Source: Polaromonas sp.
GTDB taxonomy: Bacteria > Pseudomonadota > Gammaproteobacteria > Burkholderiales > Burkholderiaceae_C
DNA length: 64,000 bases
Direction of reading: 5' to 3'
NCBI RefSeq assembly: GCF_029945685.1
Contig: NZ_JAQSDA010000020.1
Location: 488,044 to 552,043 of the forward strand
Shown here: piece after piece, positions 1-11,578 of the stretch
Position numbering within the stretch: position 1 is the stretch's first letter
Layout of the letters: each line of letters begins with the position of its first letter
Translations under genes and position numbers: made by a program
The notes under the pieces: model-generated
The model's database searches: none
The model's input: the letters and a program-made list of their open reading frames with translations, nothing else
Told to the model about the DNA's origin: nothing

Positions 1-2824
<2,824 letters not shown>

Positions 2825-3033
2825 GTTTTGTTGGTTGCTGATGACGCCGGCCCCTGCCAGGCCCGGGCCCGGAGCGGCCGACCGCACCTGGATGCTTGAT
2901 TTGCCTGAACCCTTGATTATAAGTTTTGCCCGCTGCCCCTGCCGCCTGCCCTGCGCCAAAGTGCCTGACGCGCTATGCTTGCAGCTTGTTGCCAATGCGC
3001 CGCTTCCGGCGGCCGCTTTCGAAAGAGACACCC

Positions 3034-4506
3034 ATGGACATGAAAACCTCCCCCCTCTCGCTGCTCAAAGACCCCAGCCTGCTCAAGACCGACGCCCTGA
3101 TCAATGGCCAGTGGGTCAAGGGCAGCTCGCGTTTTGACGTGAACGACCCCGCCACCGGCCTCAAGCTGGCCGACGTGGCCAATCTGGGCGCCAAGGACGC
3201 CGAAGCAGCCATCGCCGCCGCCAACGCCGCCTGGCCGGCGTGGCGCAGCAAGACCGGCAAGGAGCGCCACGCGATTTTGCTCAAGTGGTACCAGCTCCTG
3301 ATGGCCAACGTTGAGGACCTGGGCCGCATCATGACCGCCGAACAGGGCAAACCGTTTGCCGAAGCCAAGGGTGAAGTCACTTATGGCGCCAGCTTTGTCG
3401 AGTGGTATGCCGAAGAAGCCAAACGCGTCAACGGTGAAACCCTGCCCCAGTTCGACAACAACCGCCGCCTGATGGTGCTGAAGCAGCCGATCGGCGTCTG
3501 CGCCGCCATCACGCCCTGGAACTTCCCGCTGGCCATGATCACGCGCAAGGTGGCGCCGGCATTGGCCGCCGGCTGCCCGGTGGTCATCAAGCCCGCCGAA
3601 CTGACACCGCTGACGGCGCTGGCCGCTGCCGAACTGGCCATGCGCGCCGGTATCCCGGCCGGTGTGCTCAATGTGCTGACGACCGACGAAAGCGCGGCGG
3701 TCGGCAAGGTCTTCTGCGCCAGCGACATCGTGCGCCACATCAGCTTCACCGGCTCCACCGAGGTCGGCCGCATCCTGATGGCGCAAAGCGCGCCCTCGAT
3801 CAAGAAACTCGCGCTGGAGCTCGGCGGCAACGCGCCCTTCATCGTGTTTGACGATGCCGACGTGGACTCGGCCGTCGAAGGCGCGATGGCCAGCAAATAC
3901 CGCAATGCCGGACAGACCTGCGTCTGCGCCAACCGCATCTATGTGCAGGACGGCGTGTACGACCAGTTCGTCGAAAAATTCGCCGCCAAGGTCAAGGGGC
4001 TCAAGGTCGGCAACGGCTTCGAGGACGGCGTGGTGCAGGGCCCGCTGATCGAGGACTCGGCGGTCGAGAAAGTGCAGCGCCATGTGGACGATGCGATTGC
4101 CAAGGGCGGCAAGCTGCTCGCCGGCGGCAAAAAACTCAATGGCCAGTTTTTCGAGCCCACCGTGATCTCCGAGGCCACCGGCGACATGCTGTGCGCCAAA
4201 GAGGAAACCTTTGGCCCGTTTGCACCGGTGTTCCGCTTCAAACATGAGCAGGAAGCGATTGACGCGGCCAACAACACCGAGTTCGGCCTGGCCAGCTACT
4301 TCTACAGCCGCGACATCGGCCGCATTTACCGCGTCGCCGAGGCGCTGGAATACGGCATGGTCGGCATCAATGCCGGCGTGATCGCCACCGAGCATGTGCC
4401 CTTTGGTGGCGTCAAGCAGTCGGGTCTGGGCCGCGAAGGCTCCAGCCACGGCATGGACGAGTACCTGGAAATGAAATACCTGTGCCTGGGAGACATCCTC
4501 AAATGA
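3034..4506 (+). CDS. gabD: Succinate-semialdehyde dehydrogenase, NAD(P)+
   Basis: Oxidises succinate semialdehyde to succinate, the last step of GABA degradation (cytoplasmic). The 490-residue product matches the roughly 480-residue GabD family. The aldehyde dehydrogenase motifs are present: [10 protein letters not shown] near residue 165, the general-base Glu in LELGGNAPF near 262, and the nucleophile Cys in NAGQTCVC near 293. I start at ATG 3034 ([14 protein letters not shown]), preceded by a gaaagaga purine run; the frame is open further upstream, but those residues do not look family-like. Its stop overlaps the next start (ATGA at 4503-4506), so the DsrE-like protein is co-translated. No gabT is nearby. 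A related semialdehyde dehydrogenase activity (e.g. glutarate semialdehyde) cannot be excluded. Confidence 0.93.
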   Translation: MDMKTSPLSLLKDPSLLKTDALINGQWVKGSSRFDVNDPATGLKLADVANLGAKDAEAAIAAANAAWPAWRSKTGKERHAILLKWYQLLMANVEDLGRIMTAEQGKPFAEAKGEVTYGASFVEWYAEEAKRVNGETLPQFDNNRRLMVLKQPIGVCAAITPWNFPLAMITRKVAPALAAGCPVVIKPAELTPLTALAAAELAMRAGIPAGVLNVLTTDESAAVGKVFCASDIVRHISFTGSTEVGRILMAQSAPSIKKLALELGGNAPFIVFDDADVDSAVEGAMASKYRNAGQTCVCANRIYVQDGVYDQFVEKFAAKVKGLKVGNGFEDGVVQGPLIEDSAVEKVQRHVDDAIAKGGKLLAGGKKLNGQFFEPTVISEATGDMLCAKEETFGPFAPVFRFKHEQEAIDAANNTEFGLASYFYSRDIGRIYRVAEALEYGMVGINAGVIATEHVPFGGVKQSGLGREGSSHGMDEYLEMKYLCLGDILK

Positions 4507-4943
4507 ACCGCCGCCTTTTTATCCATGCCGGTGTCGCGGTCGCAGGCGCTACGTTTTTAATAGCTGCTGGCGCCCAGGGGGTGGGGGCTGCAGGCCAAAA
4601 ACGCCACAAACTCGTGATCCAGGTCAGTGACAACGACCCAGCCAAATGGAACCTCGCCCTGAACAATGCCAAAAACGTGCAGGACGACGTTGGGGCCGCC
4701 AACGTGGACATTGCCATCGTGGCCTACGGTCCGGGCATAGGCATGCTCAAGCTGGAGTCGCCCGTGGGCCCGCGTATTGCCGAGGCACTGAAAGCCAATG
4801 TGCGCGTGGTGGCATGTGAAAACACCATGCGCGGTGCGAAGCTGACGAGGGACGACATGCAGTCCGGCATCAGCTACGTTCCTGCCGGGGTGACCGAGAT
4901 CATGAAGAAACAGGGCGAAGGCTGGGCTTATTTGCGGCCCTGA
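4503..4943 (+). CDS. Secreted DsrE/DsrF-like family protein
   Basis: A 146-residue protein of the DsrE/DsrF-like fold (small intracellular-sulfur-type proteins; exact role unknown). The N-terminus [24 protein letters not shown] is a hydrophobic export signal, so the mature domain is probably periplasmic. Family-typical segments are HKLVIQVSDND, VACENTM and the C-terminal VPAGVTEIMKKQGEGWAYL. The start ATG overlaps the gabD stop, implying coupling. Oddity: bases 4548-4600, coding for residues 16-33 (the signal-peptide core and cleavage region), are a copy of the intergenic repeat family seen elsewhere in this window. Whether the protein handles sulfur is not shown by the sequence. Confidence 0.85.
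   Translation: MNRRLFIHAGVAVAGATFLIAAGAQGVGAAGQKRHKLVIQVSDNDPAKWNLALNNAKNVQDDVGAANVDIAIVAYGPGIGMLKLESPVGPRIAEALKANVRVVACENTMRGAKLTRDDMQSGISYVPAGVTEIMKKQGEGWAYLRP
4548..4600 (+). repeat. Family-A repeat copy, inside a signal peptide
   Basis: The stretch gctacgtttttaatagctgc... ending gcaggccaaaa has the layout of the family seen at 43885, 45916 and elsewhere: gctat-(AT-rich)-atagctgcttgcgcccg-(spacer)-gggctagaggcc. Here it lies wholly within the DsrE-like reading frame. Confidence 0.75.
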
Positions 4944-4968
4944 GCGTTTTTGCCTGGCAGTTCACTTT

Positions 4969-4974
4969 TATAAT
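4969..4974 (+). promoter_or_regulatory. Probable -10 box of the tRNA-Gly gene
   Basis: A perfect TATAAT lies 23 bp upstream of the tRNA 5' end, in the short gap after the DsrE-like gene. A TTGCCT is present but at non-ideal spacing (13 bp), so the -35 is uncertain. Confidence 0.45.
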
Positions 4975-4997
4975 CGGGTCGTGCTTCCAGCCTGAAT

Positions 4998-5071
4998 GCG
5001 GGTGTAGTTCAATGGTAGAACTTTTGCTTCCCAAGCAAATAGCGTGGGTTCGATTCCCATCACCCGCTCCA
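4998..5071 (+). tRNA. glyU: tRNA-Gly, anticodon CCC
   Basis: A 74-nt cloverleaf with encoded CCA: acceptor arms GCGGGTG and CACCCGC pair fully, the T-loop is GGTTCGATTCC, and the anticodon stem TTTGC/GCAAA closes a TTCCCAA loop, giving anticodon CCC (reads GGG). It closely resembles the E. coli GlyU tRNA from memory. Confidence 0.97.
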
Positions 5072-5106
5072 CATTTTCCCCACCCCGGCAGCCGGCCGGC
5101 GTGACT

Positions 5107-7830
5107 TCAAGCGGCGACAGCCGGGCTGTCAACCACCACCGCGCCCAAGGTAAAGTAAAAGGTCGCGCCCAGCCCTTCGGCCGCCTCGGCCCACACCCGC
5201 CCCCCATGCCGCTCAATGACGCGCTTGACGGTGGCCAGCCCGATGCCGGTGCCTGCGTAGTCGGTGGAGGAGTGCAAGCGCTGGAAGGTGCCAAACAACT
5301 TGTCGGCGTAAGCCATATCGAAGCCGGCGCCATTGTCCCTGACGAAATAGACAGCCTCGCCATCCGTGCCCGTTTTGCACCCCACGTCGATGCGCGCCAG
5401 CGGCTGCATGGATGTGAACTTCCAGGCGTTGCCCAGCAGGTTCTGGATCACCACGGAGAGCAGGAGCGGGTCGCCCAGCACCAGCAGGTTCTCCTGAATG
5501 TGGATCTCCACCACGCGCTCCGGCTCCCGCTCGCGGCACGCCTGAACCACCTGCCGGGCAATTTTTGCCAGATCCACGGGTCCCGCACGCAGCGGATCCC
5601 GCGACAGCTTGGCCAGCGACAACAGGCCTTCGATCAGTTCCCCCATCTGGCGCGTGCCGGCACGGATGCGGCTGAGGTAATGTTTTCCCTGAGCCCCGAC
5701 TTTTTCCGACGCCATGCGTTCTATCAGCTGGCTGAAACCGTCAATGGTGTTGAGCGGTGAACGCAGGTCGTGCGACACGGAATACGAAAACGCTTCCAGC
5801 TCGCGATTCAGGGCTTCGAGTTGCGAGGTGCGCTGCCGTACCCGCTCCTCCAGTTCGGCATTGAGGCGCAGGATGCTTTCCTGGGCCTGCTTGCGCTCGG
5901 TGATGTCCTGGGTCGAGCCGTGCAGGCGGATGACCTTGCCGCTGTCATCACGCACCACTTCGCCAATGACCCTGACCCAGACCCGGCGTCCGCCAGCAGA
6001 GGTGATCTCCAGCTCTTCATCGAAGGGCGCCCCAGTGTCAATACACGCCTGGACCACTGCTTCTATTCTCCCGCGCCACTCCGGCGATCCATAAAACTCC
6101 AGCGCCTGCTCCAGGGAGGGACGGGTGCCGGGCGGCACCTCGTGAATGTTGCAGACTTCGTCGGACCAGACCACATGATTCCCCGGCAGATCCAGCATCC
6201 AGCCGCCAATCCGCGCGGTGCGCCCGGCAATCCTGAGCAGCGCCTCGCTCTGGCGCAGCTTGTCCTGGATCGCCCGGCGCTCCGTGATGTCTTCAGTCAC
6301 CGAAATGATGTGCGTGGCCTCGCCCGACAACGACCGCACCATGGACACCGTCGAATGAACCCATACGGCCGAGCCATCCTTTTTTACATACCGTTTTTCG
6401 TCCGAAAAGCTCTCCAGCTCGCCGGCCAGCATCCGGTCCCTCTGCGCGGCATAACGCGCCCGGTCATCGGGGTGGGTCAACTCGCGCGTATCCATCGCCT
6501 GCAACTCGGCCTCGGAGTAGCCCACGATGGCGTAGTAGGCGGGGTTGGCCATCAGGAAGCGTCCGTCCGGCGTGTTCATCACGATGCCTGAGGCCGCGGT
6601 GCCAAACATCAGCTGAACCATGTCCTGGCTGACCTTGAGCTGCTGCTGCGCCTCGGTGCGCCGCAAGACTTCGGTTTGAAGCTGTCGGGTGCGCTCGCGA
6701 ACACTGCGGCGCATCTGCAGATTCCACAGAAGCGCCAGGGTCAGCAGGGTACCAACACCAAACACCGCGCCGGCCAGCCATCGCACGAGGTCAGGATGCA
6801 GGCCCGTCTGCGGCTCGAACATCAGCCCTGCCAGGGAGTAGTCCACCTTGACCATGCCCAGACTCGCCAGCGTCCGGGCGATGGAGTCCAGCCGGCCGGG
6901 GTTCAGGTGCCCGATCTCCACCACATCGGGCAACACCAATGGCCGCATCTGCATCGCTTCGTCCAGCAGGGTCTCGCGGGTCAGGCCCCGCTGCCGGACA
7001 CCTTTCATGCCCGTGATCAGATCGGCGATTTCCTGTTCGTGGGTGAAGGCATATTCCCAACCCTTGCGGGTGGCGCGCAGGAAGGCGGCGGTACGTTCGG
7101 GCGCGTTTCCTGCCTGAGCCTCCGTCGTGAAGAGAATGTCGCCATAAAAATCGACGCCGTAGTCCAGGCTGCGCATGGTCGCAGGCGCCACACCGCGAGC
7201 GCGAAGCAAGGCGGGCTCCACCGTCGAATAGGCGGACATGGCGTCTACCCTGCCCTCGATCAGGTCCTCAAGCGACCAGGACTGCGGGACGATGTTGACG
7301 CGCTGGGGGTCGATGCCCTCGCGCTTGAGCACGGCGCGCAGCTGAGTGCTGCCCTGGCCGTCCGAGAGCATCACCTTGGCGCCGACCAGGTCACTGGGGG
7401 AGCGAATCCGGCGGTCCGCCCGGCTCATGATGACGTAGGGCGAGTGCTGGAATATCGCAGCCAGCGCTACCAGCGGCTGCCCGTTGATACGGTTGATCAG
7501 CAGATCGGAGTCGCCAATGCCGTATTGCGCGTCGCCCTTGAGAACCGTGGCAATCACCGGCCGCCCTGCACCACCCTCGCGAATGGTGACGTCCAGCCCT
7601 TCATCACGGTAAAAGCCCTTTGCCAGGGCTGCGTAATAGCCGGCAAACTGGAACTGGTGCAGCCATTTGAGCTGCAGGGTGACGCGTTCGGGTGCTTTGG
7701 CGTCGGGGGCTGCATGCACCGGGGCGGTGCAGAAAATGGAAAGGGCGATGACCGAAATAAAGGCCGTGGCCGCTGTCAGCCGCCTCGCCGGATTCAGCAA
7801 GAGCTTGGGCGAGGGGCTCGGGGGAAACAT
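5107..7830 (-). CDS. Sensor histidine kinase with THI5/NMT1-type periplasmic domain, two PAS
   Basis: A 907-residue membrane kinase. Order: N-terminal signal/anchor (about 15-40), a periplasmic SsuA/THI5-like substrate-binding domain (about 45-300, starting VTLQLKWLHQFQFAGYYAALAKGFY), one membrane helix (about 350-370), PAS (about 405-516, ending VTEDITER), a second PAS with PAC end (about 530-641, QDITERK), a HisKA domain with SVSHDLRSPL (His near 690) and an HATPase domain (N-box QNLLGNAWKF, G1 DNGAGF, G2 GTGIGLA). It probably senses a small periplasmic ligand, and the THI5 fold suggests a pyrimidine, sulfonate or similar compound, but the ligand is unknown. No response regulator is adjacent, so it is an orphan kinase. 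A tRNA gene lies convergent to its 3' end. Confidence 0.9.
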   Translation of the reverse strand: MFPPSPSPKLLLNPARRLTAATAFISVIALSIFCTAPVHAAPDAKAPERVTLQLKWLHQFQFAGYYAALAKGFYRDEGLDVTIREGGAGRPVIATVLKGDAQYGIGDSDLLINRINGQPLVALAAIFQHSPYVIMSRADRRIRSPSDLVGAKVMLSDGQGSTQLRAVLKREGIDPQRVNIVPQSWSLEDLIEGRVDAMSAYSTVEPALLRARGVAPATMRSLDYGVDFYGDILFTTEAQAGNAPERTAAFLRATRKGWEYAFTHEQEIADLITGMKGVRQRGLTRETLLDEAMQMRPLVLPDVVEIGHLNPGRLDSIARTLASLGMVKVDYSLAGLMFEPQTGLHPDLVRWLAGAVFGVGTLLTLALLWNLQMRRSVRERTRQLQTEVLRRTEAQQQLKVSQDMVQLMFGTAASGIVMNTPDGRFLMANPAYYAIVGYSEAELQAMDTRELTHPDDRARYAAQRDRMLAGELESFSDEKRYVKKDGSAVWVHSTVSMVRSLSGEATHIISVTEDITERRAIQDKLRQSEALLRIAGRTARIGGWMLDLPGNHVVWSDEVCNIHEVPPGTRPSLEQALEFYGSPEWRGRIEAVVQACIDTGAPFDEELEITSAGGRRVWVRVIGEVVRDDSGKVIRLHGSTQDITERKQAQESILRLNAELEERVRQRTSQLEALNRELEAFSYSVSHDLRSPLNTIDGFSQLIERMASEKVGAQGKHYLSRIRAGTRQMGELIEGLLSLAKLSRDPLRAGPVDLAKIARQVVQACREREPERVVEIHIQENLLVLGDPLLLSVVIQNLLGNAWKFTSMQPLARIDVGCKTGTDGEAVYFVRDNGAGFDMAYADKLFGTFQRLHSSTDYAGTGIGLATVKRVIERHGGRVWAEAAEGLGATFYFTLGAVVVDSPAVAA

Positions 7831-8133
7831 CGTGGATTCAGTCTAGCATGCGTGTGTCTTGTTCCGAGGGGAGAAGCTTCTTTCAGTGACTCGGTACACG
7901 CTCTGCTCTATATAGCTACAGGCCACCAGCTGGAGCGGAATGTGGCCATGAATACCGCATAGCAGGGATTCGGGCAGTACCGGCGGACCGGGTAAGCGAA
8001 CTTGGTGTCTCACGGCAGATGGTTCCAGTACTTTGGACTCAAGTTCAGCGGCATACACTGGAATACCCCATCTTGACGCTCGGCTGAAATAAAAAAACCG
8101 GGCAGCGTGCCCGGTTTTTCACTCGCCCAGCCT
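7831..8133. other. Intergenic region with a terminator
   Basis: About 300 bp between the sensor kinase and the small prepilin. I see the terminator hairpin at 8090-8119 and no convincing gene. Short open frames here lack a ribosome-binding site or recognisable composition. The kinase promoter should lie here but no clear -35/-10 pair was found. Confidence 0.5.
8090..8119 (-). terminator. Rho-independent terminator after the pilus operon
   Basis: Perfect 8-bp arms ACCGGGCA/TGCCCGGT (8097-8104 and 8108-8115) with a GCG loop, flanked by a run of seven A on the left (U-run for the minus strand) and five T on the right. It sits 15 bp past the prepilin stop and could act in both directions. Confidence 0.85.
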
Positions 8134-8787
8134 TTACAGAGGTTTGCAGAGAACGAAGCCAGGCGTAGCTTCAACGTAGTTAGTAGCAGCGCCAGGTGCC
8201 GCGGCGGGAGGCGCTGCGGCAATCACTGCACGAATATCACCGGTGTTGCTCACACCGTCATCCAGCAGGCGGTCCAAGGCACCAGCTTGCTTGCCGTTCA
8301 AATTGTTCAGGCAAACGACATTTCGGGCGCCAAAACCGAATACCGTATTTGTCAGGCCAACCAAACCACCAGCAGCGCTCGAGGGCAGAGTCACATCTGC
8401 CGCATTGCCCTCAATGAAACCAGCGAAGCGCAGAGCCCGAATCGCCTGGGTATTTTCGGTGCCAGCCGCCGCTGCGAAGGGGTTGACGCCAGCAGCACCA
8501 ATCAAGTTGTTAGATGCTGCAACAGCGACAAGTGCCGGACCGGCAGCCCAACCCCGACTGGCGATGGCCGCAGCCGTCAGGTCATCACCCGGGACGCCGC
8601 GATAACGATCCTGATAGCTGGCGACAACAGCAGTCATGCTGTTCAGATCTTTTGCCATACTTTTGGTCCGGGAACTTTCAATCAGTTCCTGTCCCTTGAG
8701 CACACCTGCCAGAAGCAGACCAACAATCACCAGCACGATCGCAATCTCAACCAGTGTGAAACCGCCCTGTTTTTTCAATGTTTTCAT
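8134..8787 (-). CDS. Type IV prepilin-like protein (MshA-like, small)
   Basis: A 217-residue prepilin: a short basic leader MKTLKKQGG is followed by the cleavage site G/FTLVE and a hydrophobic helix FTLVEIAIVLVIVGLLLAGVLKG, the signature of type IV pilins and pseudopilins. Two Cys lie in the C-terminal half (VVCLNN and FVLCKPL), as in a pilin disulfide loop. I start at ATG 8787 because GGAG lies 8 bp upstream; an in-frame TTG four codons earlier is less likely. It is last in the MSHA-like cluster, separated from the kinase gene by 76 bp and followed by a strong terminator, so it may be made in higher amount as the main pilin. That role is inferred. Confidence 0.88.
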   Translation of the reverse strand: MKTLKKQGGFTLVEIAIVLVIVGLLLAGVLKGQELIESSRTKSMAKDLNSMTAVVASYQDRYRGVPGDDLTAAAIASRGWAAGPALVAVAASNNLIGAAGVNPFAAAAGTENTQAIRALRFAGFIEGNAADVTLPSSAAGGLVGLTNTVFGFGARNVVCLNNLNGKQAGALDRLLDDGVSNTGDIRAVIAAAPPAAAPGAATNYVEATPGFVLCKPL

Positions 8788-8863
8788 TGATGACTCCAAA
8801 ATAATTACGCGACGCGGGATGCATCGGTAATGAAATGTATCTTTTGTTTTCGAATTGAAGGAG

Positions 8864-10024
8864 TCAGGAACTTTTACATGGGAGCCGCAGCGTCACCCGC
8901 AGGCCTTCGCCCAGTCGTTCTGCGGAAAGTTCACCCCCTGCTAACTGGGCCTGCTTGCGCGCCTGGTACATCCCCAGACCCCGGTTGACAGCGCCGGAAC
9001 TGGCCCAGGGCTCAAACAGCTTGTCGAGCGCAATTTCCAGCGGCAGATGGGGCGTTTCAAAATGCACCGCGATGTGGGACCCTTCGTCCACAACCACAAC
9101 CCGGCAATGTGCCGCTACCTGACGCGCGCGAGAGAGGTTGGAGACATTGCCCAGCACATTGTCGAGAACCGTGGCGAGCGCCGCGCCGTCCCATTGCAGC
9201 CACGCGCCCCCCTCCAGTTCAATGGCGACCTGATGCAGCAGACCGGCCTGGCGAACGTGTTCGTCCAGGTCCAGCATGTCAGGCTCGTGTTCTTCCAGGG
9301 GAGCCAAGGGCGCCGAAAGCGAAGCCTGCCAGGTGGGATTGAGCAGGGCCTGCGCCATGCGTTCGGCCCGGTTGGCCGCCATGGGTGCATTGCTGCGAAG
9401 GCGTCGCGCACGCGCCATCAGGGTCTGGTCGTCTTCTGCCCCCGCAAAGTCTTCCGCCACCAGTTGCACCCATTGGGCCAGGTTGCGCATGTCGTGCTGG
9501 AGAAAAACGCCTACCCGCGCACGCTGGCTGACCGCGGCCACCAGCGCCAGTTGGCGGGCCGCCAGGGCACCTTGCAGCATGGCAAACAGCACCTCGGCGG
9601 CCTGTACGGCAAACAGGTAGCGTTCACCGCGCAAGCCCTTCAGGCCAATGCGAAAGTCCAATGAGATATCGTCAAACTGAAAACTCTGACAAAGGACGCG
9701 GTCATCAAAACGCCGCTCGCTCCGCGCACCGGGCACTGCCGCACCGTGCACAATCGCCGGAATGGGCGGGCCCATGCGGGTGAAGACCGGCGAGCCATAC
9801 CAGCTCCCCCGCCAGTCCATGCTGACCAGGCCCAGCTGCGCAAGCGTGTGCTGATGCCGCACCAGCGTGCCCAGCAAGTCATCATGCAAGGCCTCGCGCA
9901 AGGCCAGCAGCTGGTCCATGCGCTGGCGATGCAGACGGCTCAGGTGGCGCAGCCAGATCATCGTGAACCCCACGCTCAAGCCAGCCACCACCAGGGCCAC
10001 GGCCGCGTCGTACAAGTCGTTCAC
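8864..10024 (-). CDS. Membrane histidine kinase in the pilus operon
   Basis: A 386-residue kinase with one N-terminal helix (about 7-25), a central cytoplasmic part with an H-box-like FLQHDMRNLAQW (His near 178) and a C-terminal HATPase-like domain (LDNVLGNVSNL as N-box, then GLGMYQARKQAQLAGG as G2). The H-box resembles that of PrsK-type kinases. The G1 motif is weak, so activity may be unusual. It starts at GTG 10024, overlapping the stop of the upstream response regulator by 4 bp (GTGA), which marks the two as a pair. It probably adjusts pilus gene expression or use; the stimulus is unknown. Confidence 0.8.
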   Translation of the reverse strand: MNDLYDAAVALVVAGLSVGFTMIWLRHLSRLHRQRMDQLLALREALHDDLLGTLVRHQHTLAQLGLVSMDWRGSWYGSPVFTRMGPPIPAIVHGAAVPGARSERRFDDRVLCQSFQFDDISLDFRIGLKGLRGERYLFAVQAAEVLFAMLQGALAARQLALVAAVSQRARVGVFLQHDMRNLAQWVQLVAEDFAGAEDDQTLMARARRLRSNAPMAANRAERMAQALLNPTWQASLSAPLAPLEEHEPDMLDLDEHVRQAGLLHQVAIELEGGAWLQWDGAALATVLDNVLGNVSNLSRARQVAAHCRVVVVDEGSHIAVHFETPHLPLEIALDKLFEPWASSGAVNRGLGMYQARKQAQLAGGELSAERLGEGLRVTLRLPCKSS

Positions 10025-10638
10025 GACGCCGCTCTTTCAATGCCGAACTTCTTCATGAAGTAATAAAGATGCTCCCGCGTCAGCCCCAGCTTGCGGGACG
10101 CCTGGGCCACATTGAACTGGGTATCAGCTAAAACGGACCGCACCAGCTTTTCCTGCGCAGCCTCGCCGAACTCCCTGACGCCTTCCCCAATCGGTGCGGT
10201 CAGCGTCATGCGCGCCTGCCCGTCAGTGCTCAACTGTTTTTCAGCCTGCAGAAACAGCACGGCACGGGCCAAAGCCTCGCGCACGCGCTGGCTGCTGGCG
10301 GGTTTGTTCAAGAAATCAAAAGCCCCCAGTCCGATCGCCGTGAGCGCGACCGCGGGTTCATCCTGGCCCGTCAGCACGATCGCCTTGAGCGAAGGCCGCT
10401 CCAGAATGAGCAGGCGCAGCAACTCCAGGCCCTCCGTCGGGTCGTTCGGGTGAGGTGGAAGGCCCAGGTCGAGCACGGCAAGGTCAAACGGCGCTTGCGC
10501 CTGTCGGGCGATTGCCAGTGCCTCAGCCGGCGACCCGGCCGACAAAACGCTGTAACCCATGTCTTCCAGCGAACCGCACCACCAGTCACGCAGGGACGCG
10601 TCGTCTTCGACGACCAAAACAACGCGGTCAAATGCCAT
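10021..10638 (-). CDS. Response regulator with Fis-type DNA-binding domain
   Basis: A 205-residue regulator: an N-terminal receiver (VVLVVEDDASLRDWW, phosphoacceptor Asp in AVLDLGLPP near residue 56, conserved Thr in VLTGQDE, Lys in LNKPAS) and a C-terminal Fis-like helix-turn-helix (NVAQASRKLGLTREHLYYFMKKFGI). There is no AAA+ sigma-54 domain between them, so it is of the short RegA/ActR-like layout rather than NtrC. I use ATG 10638; a GTG six codons upstream would overlap the prepilin gene. Its last 4 bases overlap the histidine kinase start, pairing the two. Likely target: the pilus genes themselves. Confidence 0.88.
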   Translation of the reverse strand: MAFDRVVLVVEDDASLRDWWCGSLEDMGYSVLSAGSPAEALAIARQAQAPFDLAVLDLGLPPHPNDPTEGLELLRLLILERPSLKAIVLTGQDEPAVALTAIGLGAFDFLNKPASSQRVREALARAVLFLQAEKQLSTDGQARMTLTAPIGEGVREFGEAAQEKLVRSVLADTQFNVAQASRKLGLTREHLYYFMKKFGIERAAS

Positions 10639-10642
10639 TTGT

Positions 10643-11578
10643 TTAAGGCAAAACACCAGCTCTAATCATGCTGCCGGTGAGCGTGATCGCAGGCGTCCAG
10701 AGAAAAATGTCGTCAAATGCCCCGCCCGCGCCGCCTACGTCTCGTCGCTCGTGAGAAACGTAAGTGACATCATTTGCCAAAAGGACCAAATTTGCATCCT
10801 CGTCAGCACCCCGCGTGCCGGTAGTTCCGCCGACAGCTGCGCCGTTGTCTGACCCGTTTCGCCCTGTTGACCAGACAATAAATACAGCTTGCGCCAAAGT
10901 GGTTGCGGGTCCACTGCAAGCTGCGGGCGCGATTCCCAATGAGGTGTTGCATATCTGCAGTTGCCCGGCAGCGGGGATAGGCGTCACAACTGCGGCGACA
11001 GCAGGTGGGCCAACAACGGCAGGCGTGTAATAGGCATTCCTGATTCCGTTGGCCTGAGTCAAGGGAAAGCAACTATTTGCAGGGGGGCCAGAGCAATCGA
11101 CGGGAGCAGGCTGATTCCCCGCCCCTGTGTAAACGACTCTGGCCACCCTGTAACGAAGCCCAAATCCCCATGCGTCCTGGATCAACCCCTCCGAAGCACC
11201 TCCGACACCTTGCTCACCCAAACCAAGGGTACGGGCGGGAACAAAGCCTTCAAAAGTTACGCAAAGCCCACGTCCAGGATTAGCGGGATCTGACGTCCCC
11301 CTGTTGGCGGCGGCGACGCCAGCAGGAGGAGCTGCGGGACATGGTAGCCTGCCGTTAACCATTGCAAACGCCATGATTGCGTCGGAAGCTTCTTTGATTC
11401 GATTTTGTGTATCGCTGATCTTCTTATTTTCAAGCTGAGGGCCAAGCGCAGCAGCAATGCCACCCAATGCCAGTCCTACTATCACGAGCACCAGCGCTAT
11501 TTCGATCAGGCTAAATCCGCGTTGATGTGCGCCAACAGCGGTTCGGGAAAACGACGCATGACATGTGTATGTTTTCAT
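10643..11578 (-). CDS. Large type IV prepilin-like protein
   Basis: A 311-residue protein with a 20-residue leader ending in RG, cleavage site G/FSLIE and a pilin helix FSLIEIALVLVIVGLALGG. The C-terminal domain is long (about 270 residues) with Cys at GRLPCPAA, RGLCVTF, VDCSG, NSCFP, LQICNT and PAACSG, hinting at several disulfides. It is larger than MshA-type pilins and may be a tip or minor pilin, or an adhesin; this is inference. Its ATG overlaps the stop of the MshK-like gene (11575-11578). Confidence 0.85.
   Translation of the reverse strand: MKTYTCHASFSRTAVGAHQRGFSLIEIALVLVIVGLALGGIAAALGPQLENKKISDTQNRIKEASDAIMAFAMVNGRLPCPAAPPAGVAAANRGTSDPANPGRGLCVTFEGFVPARTLGLGEQGVGGASEGLIQDAWGFGLRYRVARVVYTGAGNQPAPVDCSGPPANSCFPLTQANGIRNAYYTPAVVGPPAVAAVVTPIPAAGQLQICNTSLGIAPAACSGPATTLAQAVFIVWSTGRNGSDNGAAVGGTTGTRGADEDANLVLLANDVTYVSHERRDVGGAGGAFDDIFLWTPAITLTGSMIRAGVLP

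Noticed and set aside
2917-4449. 510-codon open frame on the minus strand opposite gabD
   Set aside because: A shadow of a high-G+C gene; gabD on the plus strand has full family motifs and this frame has no family likeness.
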